Shown here: positions 11,289 to 23,587 of the stretch, in pieces | Layout: every line of letters begins with the position of its first letter | Numbering within the stretch: the first letter of the stretch is position 1 | Origin: Hymenopellis radicata | Lineage: Eukaryota > Basidiomycota > Agaricomycetes > Agaricales > Physalacriaceae | DNA: 64,000 nt | Reading direction: 5' to 3' | Assembly: GCA_015501595.1 (NCBI GenBank) | Contig: JADNRX010000075.1 | Location: 62,001 to 126,000, forward strand | Translations under genes and position numbers: made by a program | The notes under the pieces: model-generated | The model's input: the letters and a program-made list of their open reading frames with translations, nothing else | Told to the model about the DNA's origin: nothing | Databases searched by the model: none

Positions 11289-13229
11289 CTATAAAGCAAG
11301 AAGTTCGTAAATCTTACCGTCTCTTAGTAAGAGTTGCTCAATGAGCTTCATTCCTTCCATCACTTTCTCCTCCTCGAGTCTCTTACCCACCAATTGAACA
11401 CCCACAGGAAGGCCAGCCATCGATACAGAGTCGTACAGTCTGTATTGTCCCTCTTCAATCGCATTACGCGCTTGGAAATTCTCCAAGTTATCTAGAGCTG
11501 CATCGACACGCGTGACGGGCAGAACACCAGAGGATAGATCCAGCTACAAATGGGCGATCTAAGTCAACAAGTAGAGAAAGGCATGGAAAACGGCCTCACA
11601 AGATTAAACAAAAATGTATACCCACAAGCCTTCCAGCCTTCCTTCATTCCCCCATGTCGGACAGCAGGTAGGCTATTCGGCACAGTCAAAACGAAATCCA
11701 GATCTTGCCCCTTCCAAACATCGTCGAACCATTCCTTCTTATAAGTTTCTCTCTTTGCTACCAACGGCCAGTACTCCATTACGGATTTCTCGTAACATAC
11801 TTCGACGAGACCAGCGTAGATTTCGTCCCGCTTGACATATCGAATCCACCACACATACAGCTTCCTCATCCAGTGTGGTATCCCGAATATCAACCGCGCT
11901 TGGCGCATTCCGGGATCATTGCTCTCCCAGAATCTGATTGGCGCAGTGGCGGTCTTAATCGCGTCTGCGCACATCAGCTGGAACGCGAGTTTCAAGCCCT
12001 CATATGGACTAGGCGGTGTAATCGGGACAGCAGTATGCCCGGCACGTTGAACTGAGTCCACGACGAGTTTCAGAGCCCGTGCACACGCCGGTGATGGTCG
12101 CACGACCCCGTCATCCCACATCACACCAAACCGAAGCGTCTTGTTCGACAGGTCGACCGGCCTCCACGGAAGTTCCAAGCACTAGATGAATCCATTAATA
12201 TAGCATTGTAGTAAAACGTCAATATGGAACTTGCGGTATGTTCATATTCCCATGGCTTCATGCTTACGATGGCCCTCCAAAACGTCTCAAGATCCTCCAA
12301 GGTACGCGCCATGGGCGAGTATACTGCCGGTACGCCTTCTTGTCCTGGAATGCTCGTAGCACTACCCATCTTGGGCATCCTTCCAGTGGAGCATTTGATT
12401 GTATAGACACCCGAGTAGTGTGCGGGTATCCTAACGGAGCCTGCTACATCAGAACCGATACCAATCCGTGCACCACCGTAAGCCAAGAGTGCGGCTTCGC
12501 CACCTGAAGAGCCTCCAGGCGTATATGCAGTATTATGAGGATTCTTAGCCACGCCGAACAGGTCTGATGCGGATTCGAAGGAAAGAAGGGTGATAGGGAT
12601 GTTGGTTTTGACGAATGGGACGGCACCCGCGTCTCGAAGAAGTTTGACAATCGTAGAATCCGTCTTCGATGGTTTTCCAACCCATGCGGATATGCCGCAG
12701 GTGGAATCCCAACCTGATATGCCAACTGTCTAGGGTTCTGGTAAGGATCATAGCCGTACGTGTAAATGAAAATGAACAAACATCCTTCAAGCTGACTGGG
12801 ACGCCTGCTAACGGGCCGTTACGATTACATTCTTTAGCCCATGTCTGAGCCGATAGGATCATGATCTCGGTTAGGCAGTTGGTCGCGCGATGAGCTTCTA
12901 GAGATTTCTTGCTGAATGCAACAAGAATGTCGCTCTAAGGAAACGAAGAGGTTATACTGATAAGAGAACAACTTATTCAAGTCACGTACAGGATCCCTTT
13001 CGCCTTTCTGAACGCTGGACACGAGCACAGAGATAGGCAAGTTTAGAATTTGAACGTCGGCAGAGGAGAGACTTTGACGAAAGACATCGGGAAGTTCCTT
13101 GATAGCCATGACCTGCTCCTGTTGTTTGACGCGACTAGATGAGGCAAAGCTAAGGCTAAGATCCCTGGCGACGATTTACTTGACTTGCCATGCCTTCCAG
13201 TGGGGAATGAAGTCAAAGATAGGCCACAT
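11289..13229 (-). CDS. amidase signature family hydrolase (acetamidase-like)
   Basis: Hydrolyses amides; substrate not predictable. The amidase-signature triad is visible: Lys in GPLAGVPVSLKD and the two serines around YTPGGSSGGEAALLAYGG, followed by GIGSDVAGSVRIPAHYSGVY. The C-terminal MAGLPVGVQLVGKRLEEEKV is typical of fungal acetamidases. Inferred exons on the minus strand are 13180-13229, 12990-13135, 12782-12933, 12235-12729, 11600-12181 and 11289-11543. The intron 12182-12234 only keeps the frame if it is GC-AG (donor GCAAGT). The start MWPIFDFIPHWKAW is joined by a 45 bp intron to KQQEQVMAIKELPD, a common layout in this family. No signal peptide is seen, so it is probably cytosolic. 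Confidence 0.88.
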
Positions 13230-13440
13230 GGTGGTAGAGATGGTAGAAAGGTCAGATGTCCTGCAAGCGTCGACGATATCGCATTGTTTGCTTCGTTTTC
13301 TCACGTTCAACTATCTCTGGGGACCATTGAAATGATGATAGTTTGAAGACGAGACCGTCTAAATAATAATTACTTATAAGAAAGAGTTCATAATGTACAA
13401 CAAACCAGCACCCCGAAAATAACAGAGATAACACGGATAT

Positions 13441-16400
13441 TCAACTCCTTGTTTTGGTATCAGTTGGTAATGGTGGTAAAGATCGTCCGCCTAGCACTCT
13501 TCCTGCAGGTGAACCTCCACTAGGACCGGATGGCGGCTCCTCCTCTACTCCCATTCCCGGGTCGTACTCGGGCGGAGGTACATACATCGTCTGCTCGCGT
13601 ATCTGGTTCATCTCCCTCCGTAGATTCTCGACCTCATTCCTCAATCTCTCCGAATCACTGCCGCTCACAGTGCTTCCTGTTCGAGACGGAGAGGTTACAG
13701 AGGTTCCACCAGTCGGCGACCACGGATTCTGCATGGTGGATGCGCTAGGCACACTTCGCTTGTGGTTGGGCTGTATCGCTGGAGGCTCAAAAGGCTCCAC
13801 ATGATACTGAGGCTCGTATGCAAGGGGTACTCTTCTGCTAGGGCTTGAGCCGCCGCTAACAATAGGCACCGCGAGTAACTGAGTATCTGAGCCCGGATAG
13901 TTGTTGTCATGAAAGCTCTTGAAGTGCTGTTTTTCCGGTTCTCGCGTCCTTTTCCGGCGCCTGTAGAAAAATACGCCAGCGGCTGCCAAGCCAAGCACTG
14001 CAAGCGCTCCCACGATACCACCGGCAATGGCACCGGCGCTGCTAGATGACGAGCTACCACCAGAACTACCACCAGAACTTGAGCTATCCGACCCTCCAGT
14101 TGGAGTCTTACGTTCCAAGCTACAGAACAACAGTCAGTTACAATTCAAGCGACGAACGAGAATACTCCAACGAACTTGAGCGCAAGTAACGAGAACAAAG
14201 CTCCTTGCGCCGGACTGTACGATGTACTCACTGTCAGCGGCTTGATTGGGTAATCGGGGAATTCCACTTACCTCGCCACACCTTCCACAGTGGTGCCGTT
14301 AGGAATGTCGTATGTAGTTGGAAACACGCCCGCGCTAGCGTTTGACGACATCTTTGCGAATACACCTGAAATCAACTCATCTCGAAGTGAAGTGTCTGAA
14401 GTGGCACCAGCCACAAACATCGTCCAAGCTGGATGTTCAGTCAGAATGTCGGCTAAAACGACGCCTAGGAAAACATACTGGACTTGGCCTGGTTGGATAC
14501 TGAACTATCATATGCGATACCGTATGTACTACCTGGCTAACGATCAACTCGTTTCCGGTGTAATAAGAGAGCAGCACCCACCGTCAGACTCCAATTGAGA
14601 GCCATAGAACGAGTCCTGCGCGCTGTAAATCTAGAAAGAGATTAGTCGAAGCACTGTAAGTTGTTGAACGAAGGAGTACCGATTCATTGATAAGATTTGT
14701 TCCAAGTAGACGATCGGCGTAGAGGTTGTAGATCAGGCCCCATGACGAGGAGTCTCCGTAACCAGAAACGATATGTCCATTAACAACGGCGCTACTTGAC
14801 CATTCATTGATGTAAGATGTGGCATTGCCCTATGCGATAGATTGATTCAACAACCGCATTCACAGTGAAGATCAAACTCACTGAATACAAGGAACTATCA
14901 TCGCTTTTACCGAGCGCTTCTGCGATCTGAGCCATGCATTTGATACCGATGATTCCCTTCAGTCCAAGGTTGGCATTGTCGATATCATCAGCGTCCGCAC
15001 TGTAAGTATGGGTCAGCACGTTGTATCAGATGTGAGCACAAACCTACAATCCGGAAGGCGTAGCTTTCGTCGAGATCAAGTAGTCTGCCCATGTTTTGAG
15101 CAAAGCGTACTATCGCACGTCGTGAGTTTGTGCTGCACGATGCCAAACGAAACCCATACATAGGACTTGATTAAAGACGCGTCGCCTGAGAACGTGGCAT
15201 GAGCCCACACCATGAAAAGCATGTCGCCACTATCTGCAAATATTGTTAACAGCGTTATGAAATATGTCTGAATGGCTTACTCTCGACCGATTTATCAATT
15301 GGGGGGGAGAGATGTGCCGTGGCCGTGGGGAATGAAGCGCCTAATACCATAACCGTGAGCACACGTCTTCGGGTCAGAATCAAAGGCACATACCCATGTC
15401 AGGCATAGCGTAGTTCGCCCCGGTAATCTTGTCCCTCTGCAAGCGGAGAAGTGGTTCTAACAGGTAGCCAGCCCAGGTCACGTTGATCGTCAAGTACGCC
15501 GGAAAAGCCGCATACATCACGTCTACTGGATTAACGCGTCTGAGTCCTGTTGTCAGTAGGAGCGTGGAACAGAACGGTACGCGAAAGACTGACTGGGATA
15601 CACCAAGATCTTTCATGAAGCTCATGATATCGGACTGATTCCAGTTCCCGTCCGAGTCCTGGCTCACCGTGATCTCAACCCCCGCCATAGCCTGTCGAGC
15701 AGCTACGGAAACCACAGTGGCATATTCATCCGAAACCTCCTTTGCGGCAGAGATGAGCTTGTTGTCGAAGGCGACAGCCCGATCCCGTGCATTGTCGAAG
15801 TCTGAAACGAACGCGGTAATCTTTGTAACGAATGAGTATATTCATTGTTTTAGTGTTATGACACTCACAGCATCACCGACGTTGGCATACTTAGTCCAGT
15901 AGTAGGCATGGCGATCCTGAGTCGTGTACTTGATGCTGGGATCCCGTGCAAGACCAAATGCCCACATGACGGACTCGGAGGTACTACTGATATTGCCAAG
16001 GTCGAGTGCAAACGAAAAAGTAGGAAACGCCCTGCAAGAAATGAGAGAACTGCCAAGAAGCCAGTAACGACGATACATACGTGCCGATAGCCCGGAAATT
16101 CGTATCTTCACTATTTTCCAACGCCCTGTTCTTCGCCCATTGAGGGCGAGATACAGCCGCATCGCCCGTGCGGTATGTTACTCCTTTACCCTACACCAGA
16201 GTGTCAGTATTCAAAGTGCGGGAGGTCGTAATATGTGTACGTTAGGGAAAGCATAATAGAGGGTCGAATCCTCGGCAATGTCGCTGACTTCCTTCATCGA
16301 TGAAGGTGTCGAGAGCGCGGCACGGTGTATGAGAAGAGACGACGACTTGACGGTGGCCCATTCGCACAGACTTTTCAAGTCGTTCGAAAGCCATTCTAGG

Positions 16401-17012
16401 GCAGTGTTAAAACACATACATTAGATGTAAGGATTTGATAGGTACCTGCTGTAACGTCCGAATAGAATTGAATCGAGTGTTGCGAGCCGTCCCTGCTCTT
16501 TGCGTCAATGTAGAGGTATGTGAAGGGAAGCGACTGGAGAACAAGGTCCTCTGGCTTTTGTCATTGATTTAGATCAGTGACCATTAACATTGAGAGAGGA
16601 CGTACCTCTATTGGACTGAGAAAAGTGACAGTGACATCCATAGCACCAGCTTGAATAGTCAGAATACTTCTTGTAGGAGTGAGTTCGACATTCGTTAAAT
16701 TGGTGTTGGTTGTGTTGCTTCCGCCGCCGCCGAAAAGCTGCAGATTAACACCATCTACCATAATCCATGCATCCCAGGCTACTATCTGAAGGAAGTTCAG
16801 TATATTCCCATTTCATGTGGACAAAAGCGTACATGTCCCAAGTTCCAAAATTCAGGCCAGTCATTGGCATGATTCCGTCCGGTTTCCGTCTGAAGGTAAC
16901 TGTTGAAGTATGGTGTTCTCACAGCCAGAGGGATGGTAGCAGGCCATATTTGTGCAAGAGCCGAGGACGAAAAGAGCGCAAGACACGCGACTGTCAGCAC
17001 AGCGACGAGCAT
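13441..17012 (-). CDS. GtaA-type glutaminase with C-terminal membrane anchor
   Basis: Secreted-type glutaminase of the DUF5127/DUF4965/DUF1793 family, expected to deamidate glutamine outside the cell. A signal peptide (MLVAVLTVACLALFSSSALA) is followed by PATIPLAVRTPYFNSYL, GVTYRTGDAAVSRPQWAKNR, TYGIAYDSSVSNQAKSTWTM, DTSLRDELISGVFAKM and SPAQGALFSLLALN. After the catalytic region a Ser/Gly-rich linker leads to one transmembrane helix (AGAIAGGIVGALAVLGLAAA), basic residues FYRRRKRTRE and a roughly 150-residue cytosolic tail with a short coiled coil. The tail joins the enzyme by in-frame GT-AG splicing near 14,110-14,170, so it is one gene, not two. More than ten short introns are present; middle exons are approximate. 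Confidence 0.83.
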
Positions 17013-18645
17013 CGCGGCAGAAAGGGACTAAAGCCGTGGTGGACGAAAGCACGGCGGGTAACGTTAAGTCCATCATTCTTCCGGGTGTCAATCAGTGATG
17101 ACTGTGGCATCACGAGCAGGTTTTGATGTACCTGGAAATTCCCGTTTGGCCGCTCCAGCGCCCATCGAACAGAGCTCCGAGGTGGAGCTCACGGCCTTGA
17201 GGCTTCTTCGAGAGCCTCCTCTGCCTGCGGATACCATACCGACGGACATTCCGGTGCTGCTTTTTTTCTTTCTGAGGTTTGTCCGCCAACACCAACCCTT
17301 TCCTATTATTCTGGCCCTGCGAATTGCAATTTTTGTCCTGAAGTGACAATGAGTGAGACGACAATCATTGAAATCTCAGTTGAAATTCGCGTTCAAAGTC
17401 GCGTCGACTTTGCGGCTCGCCGCTGTTTGCTATTGAACACAATGTGAATTCACGGCCGTGTTACGCTGCAGTCTAAGTCTAGACGACGTACGGATCATGA
17501 GCATAATGATGATAGGTGATGCATGTGTGTCATTGTCATCAGATTAGTATCAGCAGAGTATCATAAGTAGCGTCCGAAGTTCGTTTGCAAACTGGACAGT
17601 ACAACCTTGAGTACGACTGCCCGCGAACTTGGGCGCCTGTTGTAACAGTACCTCCCAAGACAGCTGACTTGATCATATATAACCAACCATCTTGCATACC
17701 GATGTATGTATATGGCTATGATGATGATCATCCTTTGTGCAGGTCTACTGTCGACTCCAGTCTACCAGCTTCTTTTCACTCGTCGTCTTCACTCCACCTC
17801 GTTGGTAGCATGTTTCGCGCGACGCTGGTTTCTCCAATCCGTCTTTGTTCGCGGGAGGCTTCTCTTGTTTCGTTCTGTATATTTATACCGTCCGACAGCT
17901 GTTCTGCACACCTGAAACATGGCTACGCCGATTTCGATCTTCGACCCACCGTAGCGCCACAATCGATAGCCCCCGAACCCCTCGAGCTCGAAATCAAAAT
18001 GTCCCGGACAACCGTCGTATGTGCTGCCAGGTATACCCAGCCTCAGCTCCCTGTCGGTGCTCTGTCATGAAGCGGTTCCCAGCGATCCTCGGAGTCGGGA
18101 ACCTGACAAGTATATAGGCCTTGCGGACGCAAGTCAGGCTCTAGTTCTGCAGCTGATGTGAAGCTTGGCTGTATGTCTATGGTACCACGATCTCTTGCGC
18201 CACCGCCACCTCTCCAGAGACGTTTGAAGGTACCTTCGTCCAAGTCCGTGGCTAGGAATCATGTTATAATTCGTACCGGTGAAATGAGGTCCCGCTTCTG
18301 ACGGTGGATTCCGTAAGCATCTAGGAGCAGTACCACAGCACGTCTATGTAGAGCGACGGAGAAGTGCTATCGCCCCAGTACTCGCTGCAGGTCGTCGGTG
18401 CGCTCCCCATTTGCACCACATTGTCATGTCCTGGACAGCGCGTTGTTCACACCAGTTGCGATACAGTCGCGACAGTCATGGGCAGGTGCAATATGGAACA
18501 AGGTTGTACTGCCTTTGAATCATTGGCACGCTTGCTGCGCATATAGATAGCATCATTAGAATGGTCGTTAGATCGTTTCTTGTGTCTATAGAAAAGGGTA
18601 GAATAGCTGTCGTCGCAAATGACGGTTAGTAGGTTATCAATAACG
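17013..18645. other. intergenic, no supported gene
   Basis: 1.6 kb between two genes that both run leftward. Open frames at 17585-18070 (+) and 18043-18243 (-) exist but show no known motif, no convincing splice partners and no conserved start, so neither is called. Simple TGATGATGATGATCATC-like sequence occurs near 17,705-17,730. Confidence 0.5.
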
Positions 18646-20913
18646 TTAACTGTTCCTTAGCTCCATGAGAAACTTTATAACATCCTTGGCCACATCCTCA
18701 CCCTTACTACCTTCCCTCTCGATTCTACTCTCCAAACCTTCTGTCTGGTCTCTCCCACTAATGACTGCATAAAATGCCGCCAATTCCGCGGCATTCTCCA
18801 CCATACCATCAATCCTCTCCCGGCGTTGCCCACCCAGTCGATCTAGAATGATCATCTGATTGTCTTCGCTCCCTTTCATCAGCAGCCCAAACAGAACGGA
18901 AAGGTGCCCAAGCAGAAAAGACGCGTCAGCAGAAGCGGCGAAAGGCTCGGGATCCAGCTCGGGTTTTACTTGGGGGTCGACGGGCAGAAGCTGGTGTAGA
19001 TATACTTGCACAAGAACGTTCAGCGCACTGGTCGGCTGCGAGCACGTACATCGCGTCAAACATGCTGTGCATGACGGGTCGAGGAGAAGGTCCCGCAGCA
19101 CATCCTTCGCCTCATGCACCTCTTGCACCAAATTCGTGAACAATGCCAGTGCTAGACAAAGCCGATCGAGAAGTCGCGCGTCCGCCTCTTCAATGTTACT
19201 TTCCTCCTCTCTTTTCACTTTCGCCTTCTCATGGCGAAGGGAATCCGCCCTTGCAATTGTACGCATAACAAACAGCGGTCCGGCTTCATGCTTCAGCACT
19301 TGCCCGCACCACTTCTCATCACCGTGCGTAAGGCTGACGAGGACACGTAAGATCATATCCATGCAGTCTTCGCCCTGTAGTGCCGTCTCATTCTTAACCG
19401 CAAACGAAACAAGACCAGGAAGGAGCCACTCCCCTCGGGCATCGTCAAGGAGCTCACGAGACTGGTCATCACGCCACTGGCCTAAGAGATAACTGTCTAA
19501 CAGTCGAAGGAGGTTGCGAGTGGTGTCGATGTCTTTTCGGGAGTGAAGGTGACTGCGGAGAGAGTCCAACAGCGACGGGAGATGGGTAGTGGATAGAAAC
19601 GTAGGCGGGAGCGCGCAGAGAGTATGAGTTACCAGGAGATGTGTAGATAACGGTGTATGGCGCGGAAATAATGATGTTTTCCGAATACTTGAATGAATGG
19701 ATTTCAACTAGAGAATATGTTAAAGAAAGAAGACAGTGGAGAAGCTATCGTACCAAAGTAGAATCATTCTTCTTGATACCTATCTTGCGCAACGGTCCAT
19801 CGGGCAATTTCTCGCTATCCAGGATCTCCAGCGGATCGTTGCTTCGGTTCAAGAGGCTGAACAGTGTTGCAGAGAATTGAGAATCACTGGAGTCACTGGT
19901 AGAAGGCAAATTAGATCGCCGAGCAACATCAGTGAGTGAGGTAGCGTCGCGAGATATAACCGCAGCAAAGAAGGTGAATATGATATCGTAGAGCTTGTCC
20001 GCTCCCGTGCCAATGTCGGTTTCCATGAAAGCATCCCATGTCTGACCAATGAAGTCGGCAGCCTTGGCTTTACGCGAAAATTCAACATCACCAAGGTGGT
20101 TGGCAATATCTAGGGCACTAAACGATAGTCAGAAAGGAGCGGCCACAAAGGAGACTCTTACCTTGTCCGACGCAGACCAGCACCAGCATCTGTATCCATT
20201 CCTTCCAGGAGATATCCCACTTCATCCAAGAAGCGTTGCGTCTCCCCCTTGTGCTTCAGCTCGGACTGGCTCTTCAACGGATTTATCGCTGGTCTCCGTG
20301 ATTTGCCTTTCTTTGGAGAAGCAGACGGTGTCGACACATTTGAGTTGCTCGCTGACGCCACAGACGAGAACGGGTCGTCCTCGGAAATGTCGATACCCCA
20401 TCGCTCCCGGAGGACGGAATAAGATTCTCGGGTAAGCGTAGGGTCCTCGGTTGTGCCCTCAACTGGCAGCGCGACGAGGAAAGAACGCGATTTGCCGGCA
20501 TATGTGCGCTTGGACGAGGAGCTACGCTTAGGTGTGGATGGCTGCGAGAAGCTCAGTGTTGGCAACGGCAACGGTGGCGCAGGTCTAGACACAGAGGCCG
20601 ATGGTGAAAGGATGGTCGGCAAGGACGGTGTACGAGTGGAAAGGCTGGAGGAAGGACTGTCACCACTCTCGATGGATGACTCTGTCTTTGACCTTCCGAG
20701 CATGCGCTTGGCCACCTTTCCTGGCGACGCTGAGGGCGAGACGGGTGCTGTGAGCTCATCGAAGATCTGGGAAAGGTCGCGTGGTATTTTGGTTGGAGAT
20801 GGTAGCGGCGCCGGCGCCGGCTTTGAACGTTTTCTGGACTCTTCGTCGCTTTCCGTGTCGTAGCCAGCCTTGCGTTTCGTGGCTTGAGCGTGTTGGCGCC
20901 CATATTTCCTCAT
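18646..20913 (-). CDS. WAPL-type cohesin release factor
   Basis: Expected to open the cohesin ring and regulate sister-chromatid cohesion. The N-terminal 230 residues are basic, Ser/Pro-rich and probably unstructured, with nuclear-type basic stretches (MRKYGRQHAQATKRK, SRKRSKP). The WAPL domain then starts at FLDEVGYLLEGMD and continues ALDIANHLGDVEFSRKAKAA, WDAFMETDIG and the helical repeats LLRLLDSYLLGQWRDD, GEDCMDMILRVLVSL and LDRLCLALALFTNLVQ. Inferred exons on the minus strand are 20162-20913, then from 20117 to about 19752, then 18646-19707. All introns are GT-AG and keep the frame. The length of about 730 residues fits fungal homologues. Confidence 0.85.
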
Positions 20914-21581
20914 CGTCGTTGAGAAAGGAAATTGTGACCACGTGATACGAGTACAACGCGTATCCCGTAATTAGTAACCGTGGAAGCTGAAGAAGCACCA
21001 CCACCATATGTTTTCGTCATACGTTGCATATCATCCCAAGACTTGGTGCTGGCTCGTTCCCTTGCTGCTTTCCAATCCAGAACTCGAGGACTAATCGAAA
21101 TCAGGTCATCTTTCTGCTCGGTCTTGTGTTCGGTCCATTCAAGCCTCCGAAACCCTCTATTCACCTGCCAAGTACCGAACAAAATAATCATGGTTACCGC
21201 TGTCGGCTTCGGAAATAGCGAGGCCTCACTCGATGACAAAATATCATTAACGATATCTGGACGACGACCGCCTGACACACAGACTTGATCATCGCCACAC
21301 AAGAGGAGCTTCTAGGCGCCACGTCTCAATTCCCATCTCTTCGGAATATGCTGAACGTACCGCACACAATCAGCGCCTTCGCCTGTCCATGTACGACGCC
21401 GTTTCATCCTTCGTTGGCGGGCTTTGTCAGTGAGATTCTTATTAATCCCTTTTTTTCTCAGACGTACGTCGGGTCGGGCGGCAGGTCTCACGAAACCGCC
21501 GGGTCCAACTCCATATAAGGTTCTACTGAGCATCTCGTCAATCATCACCTTCTCATAAGTAGAAACTCGTCCCATTCAAAT
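20914..21581. promoter_or_regulatory. divergent promoter region of WAPL and the dehydrogenase
   Basis: Spacer between two divergently transcribed genes. A TATA-like TATAAGG at 21514-21520 lies 62 bp upstream of the dehydrogenase start at 21582. An open minus-strand frame at 20910-21302 overlaps the WAPL 5' region, but it has no recognised domain. Confidence 0.45.
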
Positions 21582-22408
21582 ATGCCTTCTCAGCTTGTTA
21601 CTATCATCTTCGGCGCTGGATCTAACGTTGGCGATTCCGTAGCGCACGCCCTCGTCAAGCAGAACTACAAAGTTGCTGTCGGATCGCGTAACCCGAAACG
21701 CGATAACGTGCCAGAAGGGTTCTATCCTTTCACCGTTGATATCACCAAACCTGACAGCATCAAAACTGCTTTCCAAACAATCACACTGAACTGGGTTGTA
21801 TACGAATCGAATAATTTATTGCTTTAGCTTCTTCATTCGAGCCTACCAATGCCGAAGACCCACTTTCCCTGCCCCTTTCCGCATACATACAGGCCAATTC
21901 TGTCACTACCAGCGTCTACCTCGCTGCCCAAGAAGCTTTGGCGTCTTTTCGTTCACCAATTCACAGTGACTCCCCCAAGGTCTTCATCGTAACGGGGAAC
22001 CTGCTCGCATTTATCCCAGCAGCTCCTCTTACTGCTTCCTACCTTGTGCTGGGCGTCCAAAAGAGAGTTGAAGCATATCTTGCGGAGCTTTTGCACAATG
22101 TCTACGCAAAGGATGGTATACGGTATGTATCTTCCTGCTTCAGTTGGTCTCGCCTAAACGATATTGGCCATAAGATTCCACTACGCCCATCTGATCTCTG
22201 CTGATGGTGGAATTCCGCCACCCGCTGAATTCGCCGCTAGTGGTCCCGCTCATGCAAAGGCGTACTCACACTTGATCAACGTGTCAACACCTGAATCTTG
22301 GGATTACAGGCAAGCTTTTACTTCACAATAAGTATCTGTCCTCTAAGCGCCAACTGTTATGTCTCTAGGTTCACAAAGGATGGCGAAAAGTCTCTTCGCA
22401 AGCAGTAA
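21582..22408 (+). CDS. short-chain dehydrogenase/reductase, probably damaged at exon 1/2
   Basis: NAD(P)H-dependent oxidoreductase of the Rossmann SDR family; substrate unknown. The N-terminus carries a nucleotide-binding loop, TIIFGAGSNVGDSVAHALVK. Later parts are SSFEPTNAEDPLSLPLSAY, KVFIVTGNLLAFIPAAPLT, FHYAHLISADGGIPPPAEF and the tail FTKDGEKSLRKQ. No splice joins exon 1 (ending TLNWVVY) to the frame of SSFEPT: all GT donors there are out of phase with the acceptor at 21827. An alternative acceptor at 21841 restores the frame but drops the catalytically important N-A-S-S segment. The last intron, 22310-22368, is GC-AG (GCAAGC). It may be inactive or mis-sequenced. Confidence 0.72.
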
Positions 22409-23587
22409 TTGAGGAATGATAAGAAATGATTTGAAGTACAGTTGGCTTAGGGTTGACTCGATTCTAAACTCGACGTAAGCCTGTGCATCCTGTCTGCCAT
22501 CTCCGACCGTATTTCGGGATAGACATAGTAGAACCGGCGGCGGCTGAGAATCGCGCTACTGCTGGAACATCAACACTTTCTCTGAGACCTGTTATTCGCC
22601 TCCTTGTCGTCCTTTAGGTGTTACTAATATCCAAGCCAACAAAGTGCTTGCACACTAAATTGCATTAGCCCGTCCCGTGTCATGCCACTGGAGTTCTTGT
22701 GGACTTGGTCTCCAGCTCGCGGGATATCACACTTTGGTGAACTCATATGATTTGTTGAGACGAAACATGCAAATCAATCGGAATGGAGCAAGAACCTTGA
22801 CCGGGGATGCGGGAATCGTATGCAAACACATTCAGTTCAGACTTCAGAGTCAGTGTGTCGCAATCTACGAGTCGATCCTCTCGATTCCACCCTCTTACTG
22901 AAGCTGTAGACGAATTAATCGGCGTCAAGCTCGAGAGCCGAGTAGTCTCCCCTGACTCGATCAGCTCGTACCTCACTGAAGAGGCTAGCCGAGCGCTGCT
23001 GCCGAGGCAAGAAAGTTCAGGCCGTAGCGATCGACACCATCGTGTATTATACAAGTTCCGTGCAAACAACTTGAGTCTCATATCGTCCAAGCGTCAAACC
23101 AGCGTTGTTTGTTGCGTGCGCTGTGACCAAGCTGTGAGACGATGACCGAACGGCCTATCGTCGTGTACATGGTGTTGCAGCTAAAAATTGAAGCTGACCT
23201 CATGCGGAGATCGTCCGGTAGTTACCGGTGGCTTTGGTTCCGCTAAATTGAAATTCTAGTCACGTCGTTTGCTTCTGTTCCCGTTAGGTTCCCGTCTTCT
23301 GTGGTTGTAAATACAGCCATCTGGATTGTACAGGCTTTCTTCCTTCGCAAAAATCGAGCTTTGGCAAGGGAGAAACGATGGATATCAGTGGCAGACGGAC
23401 AGCGTTCCGCCCGAATGTTTTAATATTAGCCTGAGTACACCGAGAATAACTTTCGCGACACAACCCAAACCTGACCCAAACAAAACCCCTTGGAACTAGC
23501 CAAAGATCCATTCAGCCTTTACCCTCTACACTCATGCCGGTGCACCCGAACTAGCTGGACCTTTCCCCATTCTTCTCTTTCTTCAGC
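22409..23587. other. intergenic, no supported gene
   Basis: 1.2 kb. Overlapping open frames at 22743-23145 on both strands have no recognisable motif, and neither is called. Confidence 0.5.

Noticed and set aside
13441..14130. Treating the Ser-rich TM/tail frame as a separate small gene
   Set aside because: A GT-AG intron joins it in frame to the glutaminase end, and it lacks its own signal peptide.
17585..18243. Open frames on both strands upstream of the glutaminase, including a 66-residue minus-strand frame ending RWEPLHDRAPTGS
   Set aside because: No family resemblance, no splice partners and overlapping frames on both strands; not enough to call a gene.
20910..21302. 130-residue minus-strand frame upstream of WAPL
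   Set aside because: Overlaps the WAPL start codon and promoter, shows no motif, and an equally long frame exists on the opposite strand.
22743..23145. Paired open frames of about 115 residues on both strands
   Set aside because: Mirror-image frames in a low-stop region; no motif in either.
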